Shown here piece by piece: positions 15,282 to 22,797 of a stretch of 26,420 bases of DNA (position 1 is the stretch's first letter; the number at the start of each line of letters is the position of its first letter). Source of the DNA: an uncultured Lachnospiraceae bacterium (lineage in GTDB: Bacteria; Bacillota; Clostridia; Lachnospirales; Lachnospiraceae); contig CAJUQZ010000045.1 in NCBI GenBank assembly GCA_910588755.1, positions 1 to 26,420 on the forward strand, given 5' to 3'. The notes under the pieces are model-generated. The model made no database searches. It saw nothing but the letters and a program-made list of their open reading frames with translations, and had not been told where the DNA came from. The position numbers and the translations under genes were made by a program.

Positions 15282-15325
15282 AGCCCCGTGCAGAGGAAAT
15301 ATGCCGCTAAGGCAACGCACGGGGC
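15282..15325. repeat. Dispersed ~45-bp hairpin repeat, copy 2
   Basis: CCCCGTGC (15284-15291) and GCACGGGG (15317-15324) form a perfect outer stem, with TGCC/GGCA (15302-15305/15311-15314) inside. The core is the inverse of that in copy 1 near 3316-3335. It lies between two convergent genes and may also end the amylosucrase-like transcript. Confidence 0.65.
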
Positions 15326-15347
15326 GCGCGGCGAGTAGTGGAGAAGG

Positions 15348-17192
15348 TCATTCCCCTACTCGATGAAAATAATAGTAGCCATAAGCTGGTATCTGCACTT
15401 CAGTCGGCTTCATCTCACGACCTGAAATCAGTTCCACATAGTCGCCATCTGCCTCGTCAATCCAGGCTGTCCTGTCATGCTCGCTGAAATTGAACAGGGC
15501 AATGAGCTTATCACCGTCATAGTATCTGCCAATGCACAGCACAGATGGCTCCCCCGTCTCAATCGTCCATGTGTCCGCATATGACACAAATACCTTCTGT
15601 GTCCTGCGGATCTCCTCAAGCTGCTTTAGGCCCTGGAAGATCTTTCCCTCCACTGTATCAGTATCCCCTGCATGCCTTGCGCGCTCCCAGTCCATCGTCC
15701 CGCGGTGAAGATATCTCGAATCCGCCGCCTTATTGGGATTCTCCTTGTAGGAGTAATCATTCACCTGCCCAATCTCATCCCCGCTGTAGAGCACTGGGAT
15801 TCCGGACTGCATAAACATATACGCGTGCAGCATCAGATCCAGCCTGACTGCGCGTCTCATCGCATCATCGTCCTGCTCGAAGCCAGCCTTCTCCACACCA
15901 CACATGGAAGCAGTCGTCCCACAGAACCGGGCATCCCCCGTGACCGGATCAGCATTGTAGAGCTCACCCCGGCTGTTGCTGTCCCCATCATATCCCTGAA
16001 AATAATCATTCAGGTACTTCTTGTGAGCGCGCTCCTCCATGCCATCCATCTGCAAAGAGGCATAGTCAAGTCCCCAGCCAATGTCATCATGGCAGCGAAG
16101 GTAATTTAAGAACACATAATCCTTTGGCAACGCATTCACAATGTCCAGCTGCTTTTTCAAAAGCTTTACGTCCCTTGTCGCCACTGTATGCCATGTCGTT
16201 GCCATCGTCGTAACATTGTAGAGCATATGGCATTCCGGCTTTTCGACCGTGCCAAAATAAGGCGTCACCTTTTCCGGTTCCATAACCACCTCACCCAGCA
16301 GCAAAACGCCTGGACATACAATCTCACTGATCATGCGCATCATGCGGACGATGGTATGTACCTGCAACAGGTTGCGGCACGGGGTATTGAGCTCTTTCCA
16401 TATGTATGGGACAGCATCAATCCGCATAATATCAATACCCCTGTTTGCCAGATAGAGGAAGTTGTACATCATCTCATTGAACACCCTTGGATTTCTGTAA
16501 TTCAGATCCCACTGATAGGGATAAAATGTAGTCATGACATAATGTCCAATCTCTGGAAGCCACGTGAAATTTCCCGGGGCCGTTGTCGGGAATACCTGCG
16601 GCACTGTCTTCTCATACATGGCCGGCTCCTGCGCATTGTTATAAAAGAAGTAGCGGCTCATGTACTCCCCATCCCCCTGGCGCGCCTTCTTTGCCCACTC
16701 GTGGTCCTCCGATGTATGGTTCATGACAAAATCCATACAGACGTTGATTCCCTTTTTGCGGCACGCGGCTGTCAGGCTATCCAGATCCTTCATGGAACCC
16801 AGCTTCTCTTGCACCTTGCGAAAATCCGATACTGCATACCCCCCGTCTGAGCGCCCCTCAGGTGTGTCAAGAAACGGCATCAGATGGATGTAATTCACGT
16901 TGCATGCCTCAATATAGTCCAGCTTTGACTCCACGCCCTTCATATTGCCGGCAAAATTGTCAATATAGAACATCATTCCAAGCATATCATTCTGCTTATA
17001 CCAGTTCTGGTCCGACTCCCGCTTCTGGTCGCACGCCCTAAGCGCTTCATTCCGCTCCTGGTAAAATGTCCACATTCTGTCACACAGCTCAGCAAACATG
17101 GAATCGTTATCATATAACTCCATATAGAGCCAGCGCAGCTCATCATGATGGCGATTTAACCTTTCCTGAAAAATATTCCCCTCTTTTTTCAC
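15348..17192 (-). CDS. GH13 amylosucrase-like glucosyltransferase/hydrolase
   Basis: A 614-residue cytoplasmic (beta/alpha)8 enzyme resembling the GH13 amylosucrase group. Diagnostic stretches are DNFAGNMKGVESKLDYIEAC, YIHLMPFLDT, DGGYAVSDFR, APGNFTWLPE and QWDLNYRNP. Catalytic residues appear intact: R257 and nucleophile D259 (MRIDAV), acid/base E301 (LLGEVVM), H368 and D369 (RCHDDIGW), plus H159 (NHT). A helical N-terminal domain (about 1-65) and a C-terminal beta domain fit the family, and length is close to known amylosucrases (about 630). It starts with GTG at 17192, supported by AAGGAGG 8 bases upstream. It may act on sucrose or on related alpha-glucosides; specificity is not certain. 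It is transcribed alone, from a structured leader. Confidence 0.85.
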   Translation of the reverse strand: MKKEGNIFQERLNRHHDELRWLYMELYDNDSMFAELCDRMWTFYQERNEALRACDQKRESDQNWYKQNDMLGMMFYIDNFAGNMKGVESKLDYIEACNVNYIHLMPFLDTPEGRSDGGYAVSDFRKVQEKLGSMKDLDSLTAACRKKGINVCMDFVMNHTSEDHEWAKKARQGDGEYMSRYFFYNNAQEPAMYEKTVPQVFPTTAPGNFTWLPEIGHYVMTTFYPYQWDLNYRNPRVFNEMMYNFLYLANRGIDIMRIDAVPYIWKELNTPCRNLLQVHTIVRMMRMISEIVCPGVLLLGEVVMEPEKVTPYFGTVEKPECHMLYNVTTMATTWHTVATRDVKLLKKQLDIVNALPKDYVFLNYLRCHDDIGWGLDYASLQMDGMEERAHKKYLNDYFQGYDGDSNSRGELYNADPVTGDARFCGTTASMCGVEKAGFEQDDDAMRRAVRLDLMLHAYMFMQSGIPVLYSGDEIGQVNDYSYKENPNKAADSRYLHRGTMDWERARHAGDTDTVEGKIFQGLKQLEEIRRTQKVFVSYADTWTIETGEPSVLCIGRYYDGDKLIALFNFSEHDRTAWIDEADGDYVELISGREMKPTEVQIPAYGYYYFHRVGE

Positions 17193-17227
17193 ACTTTTAC
17201 CTCCTTTTCCTTTACGCAGAACCTTCT

Positions 17228-17254
17228 GGAATCCGTATCAGCAATGCTGATTCC
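17228..17254. repeat. Palindrome in the leader of the amylosucrase-like gene
   Basis: ATCAGCAATGCTGAT (17237-17251) is a near-perfect 15-bp palindrome, and GGAATC (17228-17233) pairs alternatively with GATTCC (17249-17254). It lies about 36 bp upstream of the GTG start, so it could be an operator or a leader RNA hairpin. Confidence 0.5.
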
Positions 17255-17275
17255 AAATTGCATATTGAGTGCAAT

Positions 17276-17298
17276 GTGATATCAATTTCACATATCAC
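17276..17298. repeat. GTGATAT/ATATCAC inverted repeat
   Basis: Perfect 7-bp arms (17276-17282 and 17292-17298) with a 9-base spacer, downstream of the predicted -10. The shape suits a repressor site for a sugar-utilisation gene, but no matching regulator is encoded here. Confidence 0.45.
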
Positions 17299-17335
17299 TA
17301 CCATCATACAATCAAATCTGAAAATTGTAAATAGC

Positions 17336-17363
17336 ATTATATTAATTCTTTCGCTCCACACAA
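17336..17363 (-). promoter_or_regulatory. Promoter candidate for the amylosucrase-like gene
   Basis: On the minus strand TATAAT (17336-17341) is preceded at 16 bp by TTGTGT (17358-17363). It would give a leader of about 140 nt containing both palindromes. The -35 is weak. Confidence 0.45.
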
Positions 17364-17516
17364 TATCCATGCAATATTTATTTCTTAATAGTTTCATTTG
17401 TTTTTTGCAGACTATTCGTTGCATTTGAGCTATACTGATCTATACGAAGTTTTGGGGGGACTATTGATATTATATATTGTTGCCAGGCTTTCATTGATGG
17501 TAGGAACAGACGATTC

Positions 17517-17561
17517 GTGTATATTGGGTACTTGCAAATAATTCAAGTACCTAATATACAC
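17517..17561. repeat. 18-bp imperfect inverted repeat
   Basis: GTGTATATTGGGTACTTG (17517-17534) and CAAGTACCTAATATACAC (17544-17561) match at 17 of 18 positions, with a 9-base loop. No T-tract follows on either strand, so it is unlikely to be a simple terminator. Confidence 0.75.
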
Positions 17562-17564
17562 TAC

Positions 17565-17584
17565 TTATCCACATTTTATCCACA
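17565..17584 (+). other. Pair of perfect DnaA boxes
   Basis: TTATCCACA occurs at 17565-17573 and again at 17576-17584, 11 bp apart start to start and in the same orientation. A weaker inverse match (TGTGAACAA) follows near 17588. AT-rich sequence lies immediately to the right. The match to the DnaA consensus is exact; function is inferred. Confidence 0.6.
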
Positions 17585-17696
17585 TTTTGTGAACAACATG
17601 TCATTCTTTATTAATAAATTTGTTAAATTATGATAAAATTTGTGTATAATTACACGCTTAAAACAAGACAGTACGCCGTTTTTTTCGAACGTATAT

Positions 17697-19949
17697 TCAC
17701 TCTATCTCCGTCCTGTTCACAATGTCCAAATACGTCCTGGAAGTCATCGCATACACTGCCGAGTAGGCCACTGCGAACAGAAGGTACGTGGCCGCCATCA
17801 CCCTGACCATCAGCGGCTTATTGTCAGAGACCACCATTCTTTGCAGCATATAGACAATATTCGATGTAAAGACAAGGTGCACCCCCGCGACGAGCAGCGG
17901 AAGGGCAAATACGGTAAGCATCTGAAAATGGATGCTGCTCCTGATCTCCTTTCCGGTCATGCCGACCTTGCGCAGGATGGAAAAACGCCGCTGGTCCTCA
18001 TAGCCCTCCGAGATCTGCTTGTAGTACATGATGAGCGCCGCCACCGCTACAAAGACGAGATCCATGATCACGGCGATAAACAGCACCGCACCTGCAAGCG
18101 CATAATAATTTTCTCCTCTTTCCAGCTTTAAAAAACACCTTGCCTTTGCCGTTTCGGCCCGCGCGCTGATATAGGCCTCCACCTGGTCATAGATCTCGTG
18201 CAGCGCCTCCTCCGAAGCGGACAGGTTCCGGCAATACTCCCAGTCATACGCCATATAATTGCTCTGCGCAAAAGCGGCGGAACCCTCCTTTTTGCCCATA
18301 AAAGCATACAGGTCCGGGACGACCAGAAACATGTTTTTGCAGCCGTGCGCAGTGATACGCTCATCTTTTGTCCAGTCTCTATCTAAACTTATGCTTACAT
18401 CTGTCATTTGAGGCACAGCCTTTGCGGACGGGTTTACCGCCATTTCCGAGCCGTCTTTCATGACAATCCGGTCAGACTGGTATGCCGCATCTTCCATGAG
18501 AACAAAAACCTCATTGTCCCCGAGGCTGTCACACATCCCGCACAGATTGTTGTACGCCTCAAGTGAGAGCACATGCAGCCACACAATCTCCTCGTTTCCC
18601 TCTGCCCATCCGGGATACAGCCCTGACCCCGGCACAAACCAGGCGCCGCGCATATCCCTGCCCAGGTCAAGGCGCCCATCGACAAGCATCGCGAGCATAT
18701 TTGCAAAATGCACGGTGGTAGCCTGTGTGCTGTCGCCTGCTAACGACTGGCCCGCTTTTTCCAGACTTGTAATCTGCATGTTATTATCGGTATTTATCTG
18801 GCCTGTCTTCACACTGTCACCTGCCAACGACTGGCCTGCTTTCTCTTGTTTTGTCATCTGTGCGCCTTCCGACAGCACAGAACTGACAATCGTGTCAATT
18901 TCAGCCTGAAACCTTTGTGTATACGTCCCTCTTTCCAGCTCTTTCCCGATTTTCTCCACCGGAATCTCAACCCGGACACTAAGATCATATGGGTATGTCT
19001 TCTGCAGGACTTTCATGGAACCCGCGTAAAAGGAGACAGAGAACGAACACGCCACCAGCACCAGCGTCACCAGGATACAGATTGCCGCAAGACTCGCCCC
19101 GTTGCGTTTCATGCGGTAGGACATTGTGGAGATGGTGACAAAATGCGATGTCTTATAATAGTAAGACTTATTCTTCTGCAGCAGCCTGCACAGCACGACG
19201 GAGGCGCAGATAAACAGCAAAAAGGTGCCAACGATCAGCAGCACAGCCGTGAGAAAAACCTGTACAAGCTGATATTCAAACGCAAACACGCCCGCCGCAG
19301 CGCGGTATCCGGCGCCGATCAAAACCAGGCTGGCAACGGTCAGAAGCAGGTGGCTTTTCGGCGGCCGCTCCCCCTCCGAATCACTGTGCAGCAGCGCAAT
19401 CGGATTGTTCGTGTGAATCTGCCACAGCGCATTTGCCAAAATCAACATATAAATAAACGCAAATACCACCAGGACGCCAAGCGCCCCCTTCCAGTCCACA
19501 TAGACGCGGTAGTTTGTCTGCCTGCCCATAATATTGACCAGCACCAGCTCCGCAAGCTTGGAAAACAAACACCCTGCAAAAAGTCCGGCCAGGACAACAA
19601 TCCCGTAGGAAAGCACCGTCTCCCGAAGCAGGATGGAAAAAAGGTTTCGTTTGTTCATTCCCAGAATATTATACAGGCCAAGCTCTTTCTTCCGTTTCCT
19701 GATCAGGGACGAATTGGTGTAGAACAAAAAGGGAATGGAAAACAGCCCGACCGCCCCCTCCCCGATGCCAAATAAATACGGCAGCACCGCTTTTCCCGGC
19801 AGATTGTGCACCACGTCCGACACCGCGAGAAAATGAAAGATATAGAACACCATAACCATCACAATACCGGCGAGAAAGTAAGGATAATATAATCTTTTAT
19901 TTTTCTGTATGCCCGTCCATGCAAGCCTTGTGTAAAATCCCCTGGTCAT
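17697..19949 (-). CDS. FtsX-type ABC permease (BceB-like)
   Basis: A 750-residue membrane protein. N-terminal helices (about 22-40, 60-78, 107-130) surround the conserved KRKKELGLYNILGMNKR cytoplasmic motif. A middle set of helices precedes a large extracellular domain of about 270 residues (roughly 310-595). The C-terminal helices carry RRFSILRKVGMTGKEI. This is the BceB/VraG architecture of peptide-antibiotic detoxification and sensing transporters. The start overlaps the ATPase stop by 4 bp. The extracellular domain contains an 84-bp tandem duplication encoding EKAGQSLAGDS twice. Substrate likely involves cell-wall-active peptides (bacitracin or lantibiotic class), inferred from family and context. 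Confidence 0.9.
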   Translation of the reverse strand: MTRGFYTRLAWTGIQKNKRLYYPYFLAGIVMVMVFYIFHFLAVSDVVHNLPGKAVLPYLFGIGEGAVGLFSIPFLFYTNSSLIRKRKKELGLYNILGMNKRNLFSILLRETVLSYGIVVLAGLFAGCLFSKLAELVLVNIMGRQTNYRVYVDWKGALGVLVVFAFIYMLILANALWQIHTNNPIALLHSDSEGERPPKSHLLLTVASLVLIGAGYRAAAGVFAFEYQLVQVFLTAVLLIVGTFLLFICASVVLCRLLQKNKSYYYKTSHFVTISTMSYRMKRNGASLAAICILVTLVLVACSFSVSFYAGSMKVLQKTYPYDLSVRVEIPVEKIGKELERGTYTQRFQAEIDTIVSSVLSEGAQMTKQEKAGQSLAGDSVKTGQINTDNNMQITSLEKAGQSLAGDSTQATTVHFANMLAMLVDGRLDLGRDMRGAWFVPGSGLYPGWAEGNEEIVWLHVLSLEAYNNLCGMCDSLGDNEVFVLMEDAAYQSDRIVMKDGSEMAVNPSAKAVPQMTDVSISLDRDWTKDERITAHGCKNMFLVVPDLYAFMGKKEGSAAFAQSNYMAYDWEYCRNLSASEEALHEIYDQVEAYISARAETAKARCFLKLERGENYYALAGAVLFIAVIMDLVFVAVAALIMYYKQISEGYEDQRRFSILRKVGMTGKEIRSSIHFQMLTVFALPLLVAGVHLVFTSNIVYMLQRMVVSDNKPLMVRVMAATYLLFAVAYSAVYAMTSRTYLDIVNRTEIE
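18730..18860. repeat. 84-bp period internal repeat in the permease gene
   Basis: A segment at 18730-18776 recurs at 18814-18860 with high identity, offset by 84 bp (28 codons). Both copies encode EKAGQSLAGDS in frame, in the extracellular domain. Confidence 0.75.
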
Positions 19950-20710
19950 CTGCCCTCACCCCCTGTCATGAGAATTGTCAGGGTGGTGGATATCTTCTCA
20001 TACAGCTTTTCGTCGCTGTCCTCCCCGCGGTAAATCTGGTGAAATACCTCCCCGTCCTTGATGAACAGAATACGGTTTGCCCTGCTCGCTGCGGCCGTCG
20101 AGTGTGTAACCATCACAATCGTCTGCCCCATCTGGTTGACCGACGCAAACAGCCGCAGAAGCTCGTCGGAAGAACGCGAGTCAAGCGCTCCTGTGGGCTC
20201 ATCGGCAAGAATCAGGTGCGGCTGCGTGATCAGCGCCCGCGCCACGGCAGCCCGCTGCTTCTGTCCGCCCGACACCTCATAAGGATATTTTTTCAAAAGC
20301 GCCGTGATGCCAAGCAGCTTCGCAATCGGCGCCAGCTTTTCCTGCATCTCCTGATAGGGCGTGTTTGCAAGCACCAGCGGCAGATAGATGTTGTCCTCCA
20401 GCGTAAATGTGTCCAGCAGGTTAAAGTCCTGAAAGACAAACCCAAGGTTGTCCCTGCGGAATTTTGCAATCTGGCTTTCCGAAATCTGTGCGATGTTTGT
20501 TCCGTTTAACAGTACGGAACCGCTCGTTGGCTGGTCCAGCGCCGCAAGGATATTGAGCAGCGTCGTTTTTCCCGATCCGGATTCGCCCATGACGGCCACG
20601 TATTCCCCTTCCTCCACTGTGAAGCTGACATTTTTAAGCGCCGTGACCTGGTTCGCCCCGAACCTTGTCGTGTACACCTTCTTAAGTGATTTTACTTCCA
20701 ATATACTCAT
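19946..20710 (-). CDS. ABC transporter ATPase (BceA-like)
   Basis: A 254-residue ATP-binding protein partnering the FtsX-type permease. It shows Walker A GESGSGKT at 42-49, Q-loop FVFQDFNLLD at 91-100, signature VSGGQKQRA at 146-154, Walker B LILADE at 166-171 with PTGALD, and the switch histidine H203 (VTHS). This is a MacB/BceA-type ATPase. The ATG at 20710 has AAAGGAGG upstream. It overlaps the permease by 4 bp and is separated from the kinase gene by 189 bp of repeat-rich, promoter-bearing DNA, implying separate induction. Confidence 0.94.
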   Translation of the reverse strand: MSILEVKSLKKVYTTRFGANQVTALKNVSFTVEEGEYVAVMGESGSGKTTLLNILAALDQPTSGSVLLNGTNIAQISESQIAKFRRDNLGFVFQDFNLLDTFTLEDNIYLPLVLANTPYQEMQEKLAPIAKLLGITALLKKYPYEVSGGQKQRAAVARALITQPHLILADEPTGALDSRSSDELLRLFASVNQMGQTIVMVTHSTAAASRANRILFIKDGEVFHQIYRGEDSDEKLYEKISTTLTILMTGGEGR

Positions 20711-20739
20711 AACTCTGATTCCCTCCTTTTGATAACATC

Positions 20740-20812
20740 ATTATAACAAAAGAGAGAAATGCATTCCCTCGGTTTCCCTGACATTTCTCTCTCAAATCTG
20801 TCATTTTTGTCA
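20740..20812 (-). promoter_or_regulatory. Regulated promoter of the ABC genes with inverted and direct repeats
   Basis: On the minus strand a perfect TATAAT -10 (20740-20745) lacks a good -35 at the right distance. Upstream are an 11-bp perfect inverted repeat, AGAGAGAAATG (20751-20761) with CATTTCTCTCT (20782-20792), and two TGTCA copies, TGTCATTTTTGTCA (20799-20812). A poor -35 with upstream repeats is typical of activation by an OmpR-type regulator, here probably the regulator at 21900-22577. Confidence 0.6.
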
Positions 20813-20843
20813 CAATTACATACTCAAATATATGTTCGTACAC

Positions 20844-20898
20844 TTGGGCGGATACTTTTCTCACTGCCCCCATTTGCTCGTTTGGGCGGATGCTTTTC
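20844..20898. repeat. Two 17-bp direct repeats TTGGGCGGATRCTTTTC
   Basis: Copies at 20844-20860 and 20882-20898 differ at one base and are 38 bp apart start to start. The second ends next to the kinase stop codon. They lie upstream of the ABC promoter. A regulator-binding role is possible. Confidence 0.6.
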
Positions 20899-20899
20899 A

Positions 20900-21892
20900 C
20901 TATTTCCATATCATGTGACGCTGGTTTAAGTCCAGCCTGACCGTCGTCCCCTTTTCTACCTCGGAGACAATTGATATCGCGATTCCTAAGCGGTCACAAA
21001 CCTGTCTGCACAGATATAGGCCCAGCCCGGTGGCGCGCTTGTTTTCACGTCCGTTGCCGCCCGTGTAGCCCTTTTCAAAAATCCGCGGAAGATCCTCTGG
21101 CGCAATGCCGATTCCGGTATCGCTGATGCACAGCACTTTGGGCGCTTCAAGCGCAATTGTCACAGAGCCCTCATTTGTGTATTTCAATGCATTTGAGAGC
21201 AGCTGCTCCACCACAAACGAGAGCCACTTCTCATCGGACACTATGGTCACATCAGACGGGGCATACATCAGTCCCAGCTTCTTCATGATAAAATCCCCGC
21301 GAAACTTCCGTATGCTGTCACGCAGCACCTTATCCAGACAGACCGTCCGAAACACATAGTCCGAGGAATCCGGCCCCAGCTTAAAATATGTCAACACCAT
21401 CTCCACATACTGCTCAATGCGCAAAAGCTCTGACTGGAGACACCGCGACAGCGCGGAATCCTCCGCGTCAAGCTGCAGACGCATGGACGCAATCGGCGTC
21501 TTGACCTGATGCACCCACACCGTGAAATAATCCAGCATTTCCCGGTACGCGTCCGTCATCTCGTCCTCCCGCTCCTGCAGCTCCCGGCACAGCTTTGTTA
21601 TCAATAACCGGTAATCCCGCTCCTGTGTTTTCCCACAATCCTGAAGCATTTCACGTATGGCATTCCCCGGCAGGGACTGTAATCCTGTCAGTTCCCTGTG
21701 TCTTGCGTAAGCTGCGCAGGCCGACCGCCCCATATACAGACAGCCGATCAGCAAACATATGACCGCAGGATACATCACTGCTGCCAGCGGCAGATGATAC
21801 AGATAAAAGACAGCCGCAAACACACCGGCAAACAAAGCCTGCATGGACAGCACGCCGAGATGCTCCCGCAGATACCAAACCGCAAAAGCCAT
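20900..21892 (-). CDS. Intramembrane-sensing histidine kinase (BceS-like)
   Basis: A 330-residue kinase. The start at 21892 (MAFAVWYLREHLG) is chosen because GGGGAGGAG precedes it, overlapping the regulator's stop region; an earlier in-frame codon lies inside the regulator gene. Two transmembrane helices near residues 18-52 are joined by a very short outer loop, and there is no extracellular sensor domain. The H-box is WVHQVKTPIASM with H128. N-box LLSNALKYTNEG, G1 ISDTGIGI and G2 GLGLYLC are present. Kinases of this type sense flux through their cognate BceAB transporter. It lies 7 bp after the regulator gene. Confidence 0.92.
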   Translation of the reverse strand: MAFAVWYLREHLGVLSMQALFAGVFAAVFYLYHLPLAAVMYPAVICLLIGCLYMGRSACAAYARHRELTGLQSLPGNAIREMLQDCGKTQERDYRLLITKLCRELQEREDEMTDAYREMLDYFTVWVHQVKTPIASMRLQLDAEDSALSRCLQSELLRIEQYVEMVLTYFKLGPDSSDYVFRTVCLDKVLRDSIRKFRGDFIMKKLGLMYAPSDVTIVSDEKWLSFVVEQLLSNALKYTNEGSVTIALEAPKVLCISDTGIGIAPEDLPRIFEKGYTGGNGRENKRATGLGLYLCRQVCDRLGIAISIVSEVEKGTTVRLDLNQRHMIWK

Positions 21893-21899
21893 TTTCAGA

Positions 21900-22577
21900 T
21901 CACTCCTCCCCAATATAATATCCCTCACCGAATTTTGTCATGATAAAATCCACCAGTCCGTTTGCTTCCAGCTTCCTCCGAAGCCGCCCGACATTGACTG
22001 TCAGCGCATTGTCATCGACATAACAGTCCATCTCCCACAGCGCGTCCATCAGCCGTTCCCTGCTGATGACTTTCCCCTTATTTTTCATCAAAAGCGCCAG
22101 GATACGGTGCTCATTCTTTGTGAGGTCAACCGCCTCACCGCGGTACGTGAGTACACCGCTCTCCACATTGAGAAAGGCTTCTCTGTGCTCGAGCACGGGC
22201 ATACACTCTGCATAGTCATATGTCCGGCGCAACAGTGCCTGAATCTTGGCGGTCAGCATATCCATATCAAACGGCTTCGCGACAAAATCGTCCCCGCCCA
22301 TATTGATCGCCATGACCATATTCATGTTGTCCGACGCGGACGACAAGAACAGGATCGGGCATTTTGATATCCTGCGAAGCTCCGTGCACCAGTGATAACC
22401 GTCAAAAGCGGGCAGCCCAATATCCATGATAACCAAATGCGGTTGCATCGCGGCAAATTCTTCAGGAATCTTCCGGAAATTTTTCACGCCGACAACCTCA
22501 AGCCCCCACTTTTCTCCACGGCTTTTGACAGCTTCCAGTATCCCATTGTCGTCCTCAATCATATATATGCGGTACAT
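21900..22577 (-). CDS. OmpR/PhoB-family response regulator (BceR-like)
   Basis: A 225-residue regulator. The start at 22577 (MYRIYMIEDDNG) is supported by GGAGGG 5 bases upstream; the in-frame extension upstream lacks a site. The receiver has D9/D10, phospho-acceptor D52 (IMDIGLPAFDG) and K101 (KPF). The C-terminal winged helix (about 128-225) shows LTKNEHRILALLMKN, DDNALTVNVGRLRRKL and GEGYYIG. It is followed at 7 bp by its kinase. The likely targets are the ABC genes downstream. Confidence 0.94.
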   Translation of the reverse strand: MYRIYMIEDDNGILEAVKSRGEKWGLEVVGVKNFRKIPEEFAAMQPHLVIMDIGLPAFDGYHWCTELRRISKCPILFLSSASDNMNMVMAINMGGDDFVAKPFDMDMLTAKIQALLRRTYDYAECMPVLEHREAFLNVESGVLTYRGEAVDLTKNEHRILALLMKNKGKVISRERLMDALWEMDCYVDDNALTVNVGRLRRKLEANGLVDFIMTKFGEGYYIGEE

Positions 22578-22624
22578 GCAATCCCTCCACAGCAGAATTA
22601 TTTTTCTACAGTTCCTTACCATAT

Positions 22625-22653
22625 ACAGTATAATGAAAGATTCCGCTTGTCAA
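22625..22653 (-). promoter_or_regulatory. Promoter of the regulator-kinase operon
   Basis: A perfect TTGACA -35 (22648-22653, minus strand) is followed at 17 bp by TACTGT (22625-22630), or at 15 bp by TATACT (22627-22632). It lies about 50 bp upstream of the regulator start. Confidence 0.6.
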
Positions 22654-22736
22654 ACCCCAAAATACTGCCGCCCAGCCTTGCCGGTTAGTGGCCGGGGAAT
22701 GTTTTTAGGACCTGCGCACTTTTTTTATTAAAACAC

Positions 22737-22766
22737 TTTACAGCAAAATCGAACATATGATACAAT
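22737..22766 (+). promoter_or_regulatory. Promoter of the full-length Rpn-family gene
   Basis: TTTACA (22737-22742) and TACAAT (22761-22766) are spaced by 18 bp, about 30 bp before the ATG at 22798. GAAGGAG supplies the ribosome binding site. Confidence 0.6.
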
Positions 22767-22797
22767 TTTTTAGAGAAGAGCGAAGGAGAAACCGCAT

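Larger units (their letters stand above)
17193..17696. other. Gene-free region with leader, inverted repeats and DnaA boxes
   Basis: About 500 bp without a supportable gene. From left to right on the plus strand it holds two palindromes in the leader of the amylosucrase-like gene (17228-17254 and 17276-17298), a weak promoter, and AT-rich sequence. Then come an 18-bp imperfect inverted repeat (17517-17561), two perfect DnaA boxes (17565-17584), more AT-rich sequence, and a small GTGTA/TACAC hairpin (17642-17655) near the end of the permease gene on the other side. Confidence 0.65.

Noticed and set aside
17565..17640. DnaA boxes as the chromosomal origin
   Set aside because: Only two strong boxes, and no dnaA, dnaN, gidA or rpmH nearby. 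Kept only as a possible DnaA-binding site.
17640..18131. A long plus-strand reading frame opposite the end of the permease
   Set aside because: It is the antisense of a well-supported gene, is rich in H, R and Q as expected for a shadow frame, and has no ribosome binding site.
18846..19775. A 309-residue plus-strand reading frame opposite the permease
   Set aside because: Antisense to conserved permease sequence, with shadow-type composition (H, R, K, Q rich) and no promoter or ribosome binding site.
20682..20909. A 75-residue minus-strand reading frame between the kinase and ATPase genes
   Set aside because: It overlaps the ATPase start and the kinase end, has no ribosome binding site, and covers the repeat-rich promoter region, so it is probably not a gene.
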